DNA of 64,000 nt from Acanthococcus lagerstroemiae. Lineage: Eukaryota; Arthropoda; Insecta; Hemiptera; Eriococcidae. The position numbers were made by a program, and so were the translations under genes. The notes below the pieces were generated by a model, which was not told where the DNA came from, did not search any database, and worked only from the letters and a program-made list of their open reading frames with translations. Below, piece by piece: positions 44,997 to 56,679 of the stretch; within the stretch, counting starts at the first letter, position 1; every line of letters begins with the position of its first letter. The stretch covers positions 18,254,603 through 18,318,602 of the forward strand of contig CM063112.1 in assembly GCA_031841125.1 (NCBI GenBank), read 5' to 3'.

Positions 44997-45800
44997 GAAT
45001 GTTCCACCTGTGGTAAAAAATTGCGAAGTAGAGATGGGATGATTCAACATACAAAGAAATGCGGCGGTGGAAAAAAGATGATAGATCCTTCAAAGAACGT
45101 TTGTATTTTTTACTGCTGGTCTTTTTTTATTCACCAAAAAATTTACACGTGTTTCATTTGTAATGTACTGTTTGCATAGCGTTACCCTTATAATCATTGC
45201 CATAAAGAATTCTTCTCTCACTGGGGGCTTTCGAAACATCAGAAGAAGAACCATTCTATAGGGATTCCGATTCAAAAAGAAGTACGTATATATTCATTTG
45301 AGTGGTATTGATAAGCACATGAACAATTGCACTATAAACCATATGTATGTTAGGTAACGAAATCGCTGAAATGTAAGTTTTGCTCCGCTATGTTTGCTTC
45401 CAAACAAGGCCGCATCAATCATGCTAAAAAGAATCATCCCGAATGTAATATCAAAATGAATGAACTGAGTACCAGAAAAACGCTTGTGAGTAGTGAATAT
45501 TCCTTTTGAAGTTATTTGTATACTTTATTGTATATATGGAGGACAGCTACATCGCTGAGCCGATTGTTTGGTTTTTTTGGTGTAGATGCCACCCACTAAT
45601 TTACCGATGACGCCGATTCTGATTTCATCTCTCCAAATGATACACTGTATTAGTTCAGTTTAATGTAGGATTTATCATTGTTTTTCGTTTCCATTATTTA
45701 GGACTGCATTTTTTGTGGAAAAACTTTCGCAAGTAAAAATTATAGAAACCAGCATGAAGATACCTGTATGAAAAAATCCGAAGATATTGCCTCAAGCTGA
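44997..45800 (+). CDS. Three-exon C2H2/C2HC zinc-finger protein (5' end not found)
   Basis: Exons 44997-45098, 45354-45485 and 45702-45800 all begin and end on codon boundaries, with GT-AG introns. Each encodes one finger: CSTCGKKL..H.KKC, CKFCSAMF..H..KNH and CIFCGKTF..H..TC. The frame ends at TGA 45798. One finger per exon with symmetric phases suggests modular exon duplication. The start codon is not visible; an upstream exon is likely. Nucleic-acid binding is expected, but the target cannot be inferred. A non-LTR element is inserted 51 bp after the stop. Confidence 0.65.
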
Positions 45801-45910
45801 CCAAAGAGCTGAAGGCAAGTTAATAGTGCAGATATTTAGGCGTAGTGTACATTTTTTATTTATTTTTTATTTTTTTATTTTACAACCTTGGGTAGGAGCG
45901 ACGTCCGCAG

Positions 45911-48886
45911 CTACCCCGCCCACTTACGGGCATAGGCCTCTGTCAGCACTTTCCATTTGTCGCGGTCTCTAGCTAATTTAGTCCAATTTCCCTTCCATTG
46001 TCTGAACTCGTCCCTCCAGCGTAATGCTGGTCTACCTATCTTGCGTGTGTGGTCATACGACACCCAAAAGGTCGCGATGTTACGCCATTTCCACGTTTGT
46101 TCTCTAGCTAGATGGCCCGCGTATTTCCATTTTGTTTTTCTTGTAATATAGCCAATATCGGGTACTTTGATTCTATTTTTAATTTTTTCTATTTTAACTT
46201 TGTCTCTTAATCTTATATTTAGAATACTGTGTAACATCGCGTTTTGCATACTTTTTAATTTAGTTAATTGGTTTTTTGTTAGTGACCATGTTTGGGCACC
46301 GTACGTTGCCACTGGTAGAACACAGCTGGTCCAAATTTTTGCTTTTGTTTCGATTTTCATGTTACTTTTAAAGACGCATTTTAAAGCCCAAAATGCTTTC
46401 CATGAGTTTGCTTTCCTCATTTCAACTATTTTTTGATTTCGCTTCCTGAAAGATATTATCTGTTCCAAATACTTATAATTTTCGACTATTTCCAAGTTTG
46501 TTCTGCTGGGTGGAGGAGTTCTGTCGGTACTATTGCTACTTCTCATAATTTTTGATTTCCCTACATTTATTTCTAGTCCCACTTTAGCACCTTCGTTTGC
46601 TAATTCCCTAACCATATCTTCGATTTCTTCCATATTTTTGCCAATTAATACGATGTCGTCGGCAAATCTCAAGTTGTTAATTTGAAAGCCGTTTAAAACC
46701 AATCCATAATCCTCCCAATTTAGTTTGCGAAACAACCCTTCGAGTACTGCATTAAAAATATACGGCGATAGGGGGTCGCCCTGTTTGACACCCCTTTCTA
46801 TCGGGAACGATTCTCCTTTTGTATCCAATGTTATATACGCTTTTGAGTTCTTATAGATATTTTCTAGTAGTCTAATCACGGTCTTGGGAACCCCCTGCAT
46901 TGCTAGAGCTATCCATGCACTATCGTGTTTTATGGAGTCGAATGCTTTGTGGAAGTCAATAAACGCCAAAACTACTTCGATGTCGTATTCCTCTGCTCTC
47001 TCTAAAATTTGATTAATCACGTGAATGTGGTCGATTGTCGAGAACTCTTTTCTGAACCCCGCCTGTTCTATTGGTTGGTTACTATCCAATATATTATAGA
47101 TACGTTCTTTAATAACTTTCATGAATATTTTACATATATTGGATGATAAGCTGATTGGTCTATAATTGTTTATATCACTACGATCGCCTTTTTTATGTAT
47201 TAGTATCAACTCCGCATCGTACCACTGTTTGGGTATACTTTTAGTCGTTAAAATTTCGTTAAAAATTGATGTTAGTGGTTCCGCTAGTGATTCTGCTGCT
47301 ATTTTTAGATGTTCGTTACTTATCTGATCGGGTCCTGGCGCTTTATTTGTTTTGACTTTCCTCAGTATGTTCAACACTTCCTGTTTCAATATTGGCGCGA
47401 AATCGTCCTTGTTAATTGAGTAATTAAGCCAGTACTTGTCCCTCTTGTCTATAGTCGTGTCTTTAGTTTGTTCAGAGTAGAGTCTCCGGTAAAAATCGGT
47501 TGCCACTTTTATAATTTTCGTTCTATCATGCACGAATTTTCCTTCGCTGTTTATTATTTTAGGGAGTATGTATCTACCATTTAAGAGCGCTTTTTTAACC
47601 ATTTTAGTAGACCAGTTCTCTTCAAGGATTTTTTCCGCCTTTTCCTCGTCGTACTCCCTTATATCTTTCCTAATAGCGTACTTAATCGATTTTGTTATGA
47701 TCGATAATTCGATTTTTTCTGCTGTGTTTTTGTGCCGAATGTTGTTTAATCGTGTTCTTTCCTCTATTAATTCTTTTGTTCTTAGACTTATTTTGTCATC
47801 CGTGTTCGCCTCCCTCTTATAGTTACCAATTTCTACTAGGGTTTTGGTGAAGGTGTCACAAATGTCGTCGTATTTGGATTGTGTTTCTCCCTTTTTTAGA
47901 GTAATTAGGCTTAGCCTATTCGAAAGCATTTCATTCAGTTTTTGGCGTTTATGGGTAGGAATTATTAGTTTTTTCGTATTTACATTGTTTATGACGTGAT
48001 TATTATGAAATTTAGCCCTGGTTGGTATTTCCATTATACATCTTACTGGCCGGTGGTCTGAGAACTCGCTTATGGCCACAACGTCAATATTTTTAACTAT
48101 CCTAATGTCATTTATACAAAGATGGTCTATGGTATTTCGGGTATTCCCATCTGGCGACCTCCATGTCCATCTCCTTTTCTGGTTTTTAAAAAAGAATGAG
48201 GACACTAGTTTTAGGTTTTCTTTATTCATAAAATTTGCTAGTTTAAGACCATTTGCGTTCGACTCTTTTTCCGCGAAATTTCCTAAGGAGCTTCGTTTAA
48301 TACCATCCATTCCTACTTTTGCGTTAAAGTCGTCCATTACAATTGTATAATACGATTTTTCGCTTTCGTATGTCTTTTCTAGGAGGTCGTAAAAGTTTGT
48401 GCATTCTTCTTCCGTTGCATTTAATGTGGGAGCGTATACCTGTATAATAGTCATATCGGTTGTTTTGTTTAGCCTAATTTTCATCACTGCTATTCGTTCT
48501 GATACTCCTTTTATTTCAGTTACTCGTTTCGCCACTTTTTTGATTATATAGAAACCCACTCCTCGATAGCCTAATGTGCTGCCATAATAAAATAGGATAT
48601 TGCCGTTTTTTCGTTGTATTATCTTTTCGCCGCTTCTTCTTGTTTCGGATAGTCCGACGACATCGTATTATTGTATGTTTTTAAAGACGTATTCAAACTC
48701 GACAATTCTTCCCTCGTTCGCTAGACCGCGACAGTTGTAGTGCAAAATTTTTAAATTTTTATACTTTCTTTTATTACTTTTGCCCTTTTCTCCTGAATTC
48801 GCTCCCGAGTTTTTCCCCAAATTTTCACCTAAATTTGTTATTGAGTGCTGACAGTTGATGTGGGCTACTGACCCCCCGGAGCCCAC
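45911..48886 (-). CDS. Non-LTR retrotransposon ORF2: endonuclease plus reverse transcriptase, one in-frame stop
   Basis: The N-terminal part (from about 48886) starts the endonuclease with ILHYNCRGLANEG, and an in-frame TAA near 48668 interrupts it. The frame continues with YDVVGLSETRR, IIQVYAPTLNA, DDFNAKVG and SDHRPV, the usual AP-endonuclease motifs. The reverse transcriptase follows, with KAPGPDQISNEHLK, NYRPISLSS, QAGFRKEFSTIDHI, AFIDFHKAFDS, GVKQGDPLSPYIF and the catalytic LRFADDIVLI. A C-terminal WRDEFRQWKGNW..LARDRDKWK segment ends at 45911. The total is about 990 residues. It cuts target DNA and primes reverse transcription of its own RNA. Confidence 0.85.
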
Positions 48887-49067
48887 TTCCCGACTTGGGG
48901 TCGTAGTTAAGCTTTTAACTCTTTTATTTAACCTATCGTAATTTTGGTTCGTGGTAGCTGCCGACGCCGCACTTACCTCCTTATACTAATTAGTCGACGT
49001 GTTGCTGCGGCTCTGGTTTTTCGGTTCGAGTCTGCTTTTTTCGCCTTGTTTGCCAGGGGTCGCTAGC

Positions 49068-49884
49068 TTATACTGGTCCAAACTCGTCTGCCGTTGGTAC
49101 AGATTTTGCCTCGTCGCTGGTGATTTTTTCGTAGCCATTGTTGCTGGTGGGCTTGGGAGTTTTTGCGCTCGTTTCTGTATTTTTCCTGTTTTCTACTCCT
49201 TTTTCCCTGTCGTCTGGGCTGTACTCCTCTTCTGTTTCGTTTTCGACCAGCCGTAGCAAGTCCTTTAGTTCGTGTATTTTGACTGTAGGGAATCCTTCTG
49301 CTTTCCTGACCAGGATGTCTCCGTTCCTTGTCCACACGAACTTGATGAAGCCTTCCTTGTTAAGCTGCTTCGCCTCTCTTAGAAGTGCTGCCTCTCGTGG
49401 TAGTAGGTGGTCGCTAACGAAGATTGGCGACGAATTTACCATTAGCCGCCTTTTTTTCGCTTGTTTAATGAGTTCCACTTTCTTATCGTTGTCATTTAGC
49501 TTGACGATGATGTTCGGAATTTTTGATGACGCTGCTGGTAATCGATGAGCGGCACAAATATGCCCAGGTTGAAGGTCTACTTGCAATTTTTCTGCCAGAT
49601 CAAACACTATATCTCGTACTTTTTCGCCCCGTTCTTGCGGTATTCCACTAATTATAATGTTACTTTTTCTGCTGTACTTTTCTAGGTCTTCAATTCTTTT
49701 TTCAAGGTTTTGATTGATCTGTTTAACCGCCTCGAGCTCTGCCTTTAGTTGTTCTCGTTCTTCTTTTTTCCTTCGTCAGTTCGCTTTTGATTTCTGTTAC
49801 TGTCCGACTAATAGTGGATATTTCGTCGAACAGCCTCCGCCAGTCAGGTACAAACTCGTCACTTTGAACTGGTTCGTTCGACAT
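49068..49884 (-). CDS. Non-LTR retrotransposon ORF1: coiled-coil RNA-binding protein, one frameshift
   Basis: The frame starts at MSNEPVQSDEF (49884) with a heptad-like coiled coil. It shifts frame in a homopolymer near 49770 and continues as a LEKRIEDLEKYSRKSNIIIS segment, then AAHRLPAASSKIPNIIVKL and a C-terminal domain ending at 49068. The order (coiled coil, YSRxxNI motif, AHR motif) matches ORF1 proteins of many insect non-LTR elements and resembles the protein at 62348-63190. Its role is to coat the element RNA. Confidence 0.75.
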
Positions 49885-50357
49885 GATATCGCTCTTATCA
49901 TAAAATATCACGTTAAATCGAGCCGCGCACGTACTTATAGTATTGATATTGAACACAGAACACAAACGTACGTATTTTAATGATACACTTCCAAACGCGA
50001 CAAGACACGTCCGTCTTCCACTAACCAAAATTAAAGAAACGTAAAGAAAATTCTGACCGGAATCTCGGTTGTGGTCAACCAGCAACCGAAAGAGAAGAAA
50101 GTTTTGCTGTCTTTCTTTCGTTTCTTTAATCTGTTGCAGTACCTTCGGAATGGTAGTGTACATAGATGGTGTAAATATCTATCATTTTTCAGAAATCCTT
50201 ACGAATGATGAAATATTTTTCCTTCAGCAAGACATCTCAGCATCAAACAACATTCAAACTATTCAAAGTATGAATAAAATTTTGAAAATGAGTAATAATT
50301 TTCTATATCATTTTTTAAAAATACCTGTTTAATTACACTGCTTACATTTGTTTATAG

Positions 50358-50825
50358 ATGTGCAAGAGAGAACAACTACGATGCCTTTTGAGTTTCAGAA
50401 TAGTACTTGTTCCCCAGAGACGCCTCAATTGAGCAGTAATGTAGAAGAACCACGGAGATCAACATCAAGTAATAAGATTCAAATTGAAAGCCTTACAGTA
50501 TGGGGTTTCAGCTTCAAATGTTATTATAATATACATAATGAGTTTCTTTACAGGCGGTGGAATAAATATAACGCCGAAATTGAAACGATACATCAGGGAT
50601 CGAAAACCATTTTTAAAACTTCGTACACCAGATATGAATTCGCCGCGTAGATTGAGACTTAATTTAGAGTATGGGCAGCCGACTGTTATTGAGTGTCAAA
50701 AACAAATCAACGCTCTTCAGCAGCAAGTTCGTAGGCTGCAGAAACAAGTGACAACGTTTAAAGATCTTCTCCATCACTTGGAAGAACAAAATCAAATTTC
50801 CACAACAGCAGCCAATGCATTCTTA
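50358..50825 (+). CDS. Two exons of an unidentified coiled-coil protein
   Basis: Exons 50358-50468 and 50554-50825 join in phase; the donor at 50469 is gtaata and the acceptor ends cag at 50553. The second exon encodes GGINITPKLKRYIRDRKPF, then a leucine-heptad coiled coil (INALQQQVRRLQKQVTTFKD). It ends at a gtaggt donor. The arrangement resembles the linker and coiled coil of THAP-type proteins, but no THAP zinc motif was found upstream. These exons may belong to the same transcription unit as the zinc-finger exons 5 kb upstream, separated by the retrotransposon; the TGA at 45798 argues against this unless splicing bypasses it. Confidence 0.5.
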
Positions 50826-50829
50826 GTAG

Positions 50830-51412
50830 GTTTTGAAGAAATAGTACGTATGTTTATTGAGCTAAGCATTTTCAATTTTCTTTTGCCAAGTTGCAAAACA
50901 TTTCCAAATTTTCACTTCTGAGATTACCTTACTGTAGGTAACATACGGGTGAGTGTTGGATACCTAGATGGTAACTCATAACTGTGAATAATCATTGAAT
51001 AACAAAGTTCAAGGGTCATGTAGAAACTATATGACATAGCGTTTACTGATAAGCTTTTTTCAACGTGAGTACACATATTTGAATTGGGGGGGGGGGCGAT
51101 TTTGAAAAATTCTACTTTTTATGCTCCTTCCAACGATACTAATAACTCATTTTGTTCACAAATATTGGTTGGTTTTTGTACGCTGAACAGCGTCCAAGTG
51201 TAGTGAATGTTTGAAAATATGTCCAAAAGGACAGAAATTCAGAAAGTTTGATAAAATATGCTCCAAATATGCTTCTAAAATACCAAAAAATATGCAATTA
51301 TATTGAAATATACAAAAATACCGAATTTCAAATGGAGTCATTTCACTCAAAATTTCCTGTTTCGCAAAGATATCTTCAAAATGTTTGATTTGATTCACAG
51401 ATGGGTAAAAGA
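50830..51412. other. AT-rich stretch before the copia LTR
   Basis: No recognisable exon is present. A cacag acceptor-like site at 51391-51401, immediately before atgggtaaaaga, could lead into a further exon now interrupted by the LTR at 51413, but this is speculative. Confidence 0.35.
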
Positions 51413-51596
51413 TGTTGAGAAACCAGATGGTTTCGTAAACGAAAAGAATTATTCACTTCTTAACTTTATATTTTTCCGATTTCACATGAGGATAATAACA
51501 CAACTAGAACGATAAAATTTTTCTGACAAAAATAATCTAGAAAACGAAACATACAAAATCGATATATCAAATCTCTGTTAAATCGATATTATAACA
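51413..51596 (-). repeat. Copia-type LTR (184 bp)
   Basis: On the minus strand the LTR begins TGTTATAATATCG, immediately after a purine tract (gaaggggag) at 51597-51606, and ends GGTTTCTCAACA. The outer TGTT/AACA ends are inverted. It lies directly downstream of the copia RNase H domain. The partner 5' LTR was not found. Confidence 0.7.
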
Positions 51597-52188
51597 CTCC
51601 CCTTCGATTTAACTATCTATATGAATAAATCGAGTAAATTTAAGATAATCAAACGTAAATTATTCAACTTAAAACTAAATTACAGAAGTCACGAAATTTT
51701 TCGAACCTTTCCCGGCCCAAGCTCTTAGTGAGCATATCCGCAATCTGTAACTCACTACTCAAATAAATTGACAGGATAATATTCTTCTCCCTAAGGTCCT
51801 TAATATAATGAAACTTAATATCAATATGCTTAGTACGTTTGGATGAACTAGGGTTCTCCAACATGGCCCGAGCGCTCTGATTATCCTTATATATAGGAAC
51901 AGGCCCCGTAATCTTGAACCCAAAGTCTTCCAATAACCCTTTCAACCAAATTATTTCTCTGGACGCTTCACTCAGAGCAATGTATTCCGCTTCGGCACTG
52001 GAAAGAGAAACGACGTTTTGTTTTCTTGTTCTCCAGAAAACGATGTCATTGTTCACCGTTACCACTATCCCACTCGTTGATTTCCGATCCACTGAGTCTC
52101 CTCCAAAGTCAGCGTCGGCATAGACCTTCAATATGGAGTTACAAAATATACGATAGTCGTTACCGGACGATTCAAAAAACGAACTTAA

Positions 52189-55100
52189 CCCTTAAAATAA
52201 CACTTATGGACCAAACGCATGGAAAATTTTTTTAAATGATATATTTCATTATCAAGGGCACATCAAACATGACTGTAAAGGAAAAATAATTTTTGGACCC
52301 CCAGGACCCAATTTAGAAAATGTGCATTTAAATGTACAGCGCGAATGATGACGCATCTCAAGACTGAAATTCAATGTACATTAGAATGTACCGCGCGAAC
52401 GGTGGGCTGAACATAGATAAGAAGTATGCCAACCACTGATGGTACTAGTTGAAAACTAGAAAACTAAACTTCCATTACTAGGTATATAAAACAGTATTTA
52501 TTTTTTGCATGTCTTCTAAACAGAAATAAAAATTAACAATTTTTACTCTTATGATATTTCAAGAAACAATTACGGTTTCTTACTATGCATAAACGAGAAT
52601 TACACTTCGAACACATAAAGACTGTTCTGTTTGTTTTGCACTGGCGACATCGTCCCACCTGAGTTACGACGGGAAAATGGTCAAAATTGTCAAGTCGGGA
52701 GTCATGGGTTGGGGGTGCATGATGAGGCGATGATTTTTGCCTTTTATTTTTGCTAGTCGTCGGTGTACAATGATCTCCAACATTTAGTGGTCTACCTACT
52801 TTCAACTTGTTTTCTGAAATCAACGAAGTAGCAATATCAAAACGAAATTGCTTCAGTTTCAAAATTTGTTTTTTTGGAACTTTCTGTACTAAACAGTCTC
52901 TCCTGTACAGAAGCCACGCGTTATTAACGCAGATGTCAAGTATTTGAGAAAAAATAGAAAAGTACCACCGATGAGTTTTCATTGATGTGCGGTATAAAGC
53001 AACCAGCATGTCGGCGAGGTCCACTCCACCCATGAAGTGGTTATAATCCTTTACGATTTTTGGACAAGATACAGTAACCTTTTTTTTATTTTCTTTACTA
53101 TAACGCTTTACTTCTTGCACAGGATTCGACCCCACATATGAACTAGCAAGCGAAACACATTTGTTGTCGAACCTCTTCACGATAACCACTTTTTTGGAAT
53201 TATCACATCGCTGAACAAAATTTCCTCGTCCTTTTTTTTTCATTACATTATCTTTAGGTAAAGGACATTTTCTGGTTCTGTTCTCCATTATTGTACCAGT
53301 TGCAAAAATTCCATATTTCATTCGCAGATAGTAAATTAATTCTACTGAGGTAAACCAGTTGTCGAAGTATACAGCAGAAAGTTGAGGATTTGGTATAGAT
53401 TTGCACAATGTAGTGATCACCTTTTGCCCCACACCGAAGAACTTCTCTTCCATTTGTGTAAACTCGCGTCCAATAAACGTCGTCTCTCCAGCATACGGAA
53501 AAAAATCGTACACAATTCCCGTGACTCCAGCTCGAACAAAAAATTTAAACCCCATTTTTTTGGTTTATTTTTTATGTATTGCCTTCGGGAGCCAGCTTTT
53601 GTGCCCTTATAAGGCACCATCATTTCATCTATGGAAAATCTCGTTTCTTGGTCAAGCTGATTACAGTTTTGTCGAACATGTTCCAAAATTGGGCGAATTT
53701 TATAAAATCTGTCTGTTTCATAATTATTATTAGAACTTTCGTCATTCACAAAATGCAAATAACGGCGTAAAGTTTCATAACGTTTACAAGACATCACATC
53801 CGCTATTTGGGCAAAGCGAAGGGAGTGAGACCAATAGTCTCTGTATGATAGCAATGGAACAAGACCCATCAAAAGTTCCATACCAATAAATTGTTGAATT
53901 TCTTTCAAATTTGTATTAATTATCTTCTGTTTTTTCTGAATACCATACAAATTTGTTTGCTCAACTATTAATTCTACACACTCATCTTTGAAAAAGATGT
54001 TGAAGTATTGTAAAGGAGTGAACTCACTTTCTGACCTATTCGATGGTGAGAAAACTCTATCGCAAATTTCAGCTTCATGAAAGAAATCTTCGTCTTTCCA
54101 TGTGAATTGCATTTGACATTTTTTTATCGGCTTGACTTTTTTCACTTTTATGGGAATTTTTGGTGTGATATTCAGTAGGGCATCTTGTTCTGTATTCTTA
54201 TTAGATTGCAATACAATTTTGGATAAAAGTCTGCGAGATTTTCTCCTACTCCGCACTTCCTCCTCTGCACATTTTCTTTTTCTTGTTTGAACTTGTTCGG
54301 CATTTTTCTTTTCATCCATTTTCGGACTTATTCCAGTATTCCCTGATTTTATACTACCTGATTCAGAAGAAACGGATGCTGGTTTTTCAATTTGTGACAG
54401 TGGTGTACTTACTTCACTCCTACCTGGTGCAGGAACAAAATCAATCATTACTTCGTTTTCCAACCGAGAAGCAAACGATGTAACTTTCGGTGTTGGTTGG
54501 GGTGGTGTCTGAATTTTTTCCAACGAAGGTGGATTTTTTATTGGTGTTAATTCTATTATAAATGGCTCTTCCTGATTTTCATCATCTAAGAAATAAAATA
54601 GGACAGTTCAGTATCTTTTGCTGTACTGATAAAATTTGAAGAAGAATAAACAGAAAAGCAAGTGTTTTAGGGAGTTGCACAGATGGTGGCTTAAAAAATA
54701 ATCCAAGTAAGAGGAGCATAGGCAGAGGGGCTTTTGGGCCTTCACCCCTCGCCTGAAATGTTTAGAATCTGCACTATTTTCATTTTTCCCATCTATTCTT
54801 CAATATGAACATCATGTATAATTTGAACTAATTATCAGATTCCCATTGAAAAATTTTTCTGCTTATGCTCCTGCCAAATGAAGAAAATGTAAGCTAATGA
54901 AACAAACCTTCCAACGGATCCTCCACTAAAGCCGCTAACGCCATCAATTCACTGTTCATGGAAGGCGTATCTGATTCTTCATCAGAGTCCTTATTGAGCA
55001 TTTGATCCTCTAAATCTTCAGAGGAATCACTCTCAACGTCAGATTCCACAGGAGGTAAAACCACCGCATTTAAAATTTTTTGCGCTCTTGTGAAAACTCG

Positions 55101-55817
55101 CGGAAAGAAAGGCATCATGAGGCTTTAACGTACACGACGTAAATCACGGTGATCACTGATTTAGAACTAATAATCTTATTTCGAAGTTTTTTCGCCAACC
55201 GACAGAATGCTACAGTTAGAACGCACGGTGACAACACATGAATACGGTTCTTGGAATTAAGTGGTGTTCTTAAAAAAACGTTCGTCTACAAACTATACAG
55301 TCTAGACAGCACCCAGTAGCCACCTGCACTCTTCCAAGGTCATAAATGCGTTTTATGTCAATTTTCAGTCAAGCTCGCAGGGTACATTAGAATGTACATC
55401 TGAATAATGTAGTTCATAGCCGTTATCATTCTCACTGTACATTTAAATGTACCGAAACTTTAAACTTTAATCCCTAGGGAAGCGTGAAGCTTATTCAAAA
55501 TCTGAAACTATGAAAATGATCAGTCGTTCTCGCTTTATTGTGCACCATAAAAACATTTTTCAATATTTTGTTAATTATCTTATTATATTAGATAGAGTAC
55601 TTCTGTTTTTCTGAGATAACAAAAATCTCATGCATATAAAGTCCTACTCCTCATAGCAAGTTTTGGAATAAAGCTAGAGTCTTGAAATTTGGTTATAAGG
55701 TATAGAAAGGGTTCTTATAAGTATATAAATGAATGAAATTGTTTTAGCAGCATCTAAAAAAATTCCAAAAAATTCTGAAATCTGTGTTCATTTAAATGTA
55801 CGTTGCGAAGTTTAGGG
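52189..55817 (-). mobile_element. piggyBac transposon with TTAA target duplication
   Basis: The element begins CCCTTAAAA at 52189 and ends TTTAGGG at 55817, flanked by TTAA at 52185-52188 and 55818-55821. It encodes one transposase gene. Near both ends it carries imperfect palindromes of the type gtacatttaaatgtac (52324-52337, 52375-52392, 55382-55397, 55436-55453 and 55789-55801). One frameshift affects the transposase. Confidence 0.9.
52533..55118 (-). CDS. piggyBac transposase, two exons, one frameshift
   Basis: Exon 1 is 55118-54908 and exon 2 54595-52533 (donor gtttgt, acceptor tttcttag), in matching phase. The N-terminus is acidic and serine-rich; a basic RKRKCAEEEVRSRRKSRR stretch may direct nuclear entry. 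The catalytic core has the expected acidic residues in SIDEMMVPYKG, AVYFDNWFTS and MGGVDLADM. A C-terminal cysteine-rich domain (CRQCKTNRTVFMCSKCNSRL) ends at 52533. Exon 2 changes frame near 53557 within a run of seven A, between the KPKKWG and FKFFVRAG segments. The full frame would be about 757 residues, longer than the usual ~600 because of the extended N-terminus. With the frameshift this copy should be inactive unless the shift is a sequencing error in the homopolymer. Confidence 0.88.
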
Positions 55818-56679
55818 TTAAGTTATTTACAAGACTTAAATTTTTACCAAACTTTAGTTTCAAATTTCGAGTTCGCTTTAAATAACGGACGACAGTTTTA
55901 GCGTGCTTATAATGTGGTTCACCAGCACAATGCTGGAAACGACTAAGATAATTTGTCGCAAAACAGATATCAGGTCGCGACTTACTAGCTATATATAACA
56001 ACGAACCCACAATTTCGCGAAAGGGAACATTGCTGTTGCTCGAGTTCATATCTAATTGAAGACCTGGTTCCATAGGCAGGATACTAGGTTTAGCATCTTC
56101 TAAATTGAAACGAGAAACTAAAGAATTAATATAATCAGCCTGGTCGATATACAATTCCCTTTCTGGCCGATTTCTTTCTATAGATAAACCAATAAATTTT
56201 TGCGCCTTGCCGAGATCTTTCATTTCAAAACATTCCGACAGAGACAGTTTAACATTCACAATCTCACACATGTCATCACCTGCAATCCAAACATCATCTA
56301 CATAAATGAGTATATACATACATTTTCCATTTAGGTGTAAATTTTACGTATAAACACGGATCATTTTTAGAACGAACGAGGCCCAATATGCGAAGGAAAG
56401 TATCTAAGCATTCATTCCAGCGTAGAGGCGAACACCAAAGTCCATAAATCGCACGTTTTAATTTTCCGACCTTGCCCTCAACTCGATAACCTGGCGGCAG
56501 CTCCAAGTACACATTTTCCTCTTCCTTGATTTCTCCTTTGAGGAACGCGGTATGGACATCCATTTGTTCCAATTCCAAGTTTTCTGAATTGACTATTGAT
56601 AGCAAGCATTTCACAGTTACTGCATTCGCACCTGGAGCGTAAAGTTCTTCATCCAGATCCAAGTAACAAATAGCGAGGA

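Larger units (their letters stand above)
45852..50152 (-). mobile_element. Full-length non-LTR retrotransposon with 10-bp target duplication
   Basis: On the minus strand the element starts near 50152, carries ORF1 and ORF2 and ends in an A-rich tail (T-rich at 45852-45880 on the plus strand). The decamer gtagtgtaca flanks it at 45842-45851 and 50153-50162. The two-ORF layout with an AP-type endonuclease and no RNase H fits RTE-like or related clades; I do not fix the clade. ORF1 has one frameshift and ORF2 one nonsense codon, so this copy is slightly decayed. Confidence 0.88.
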
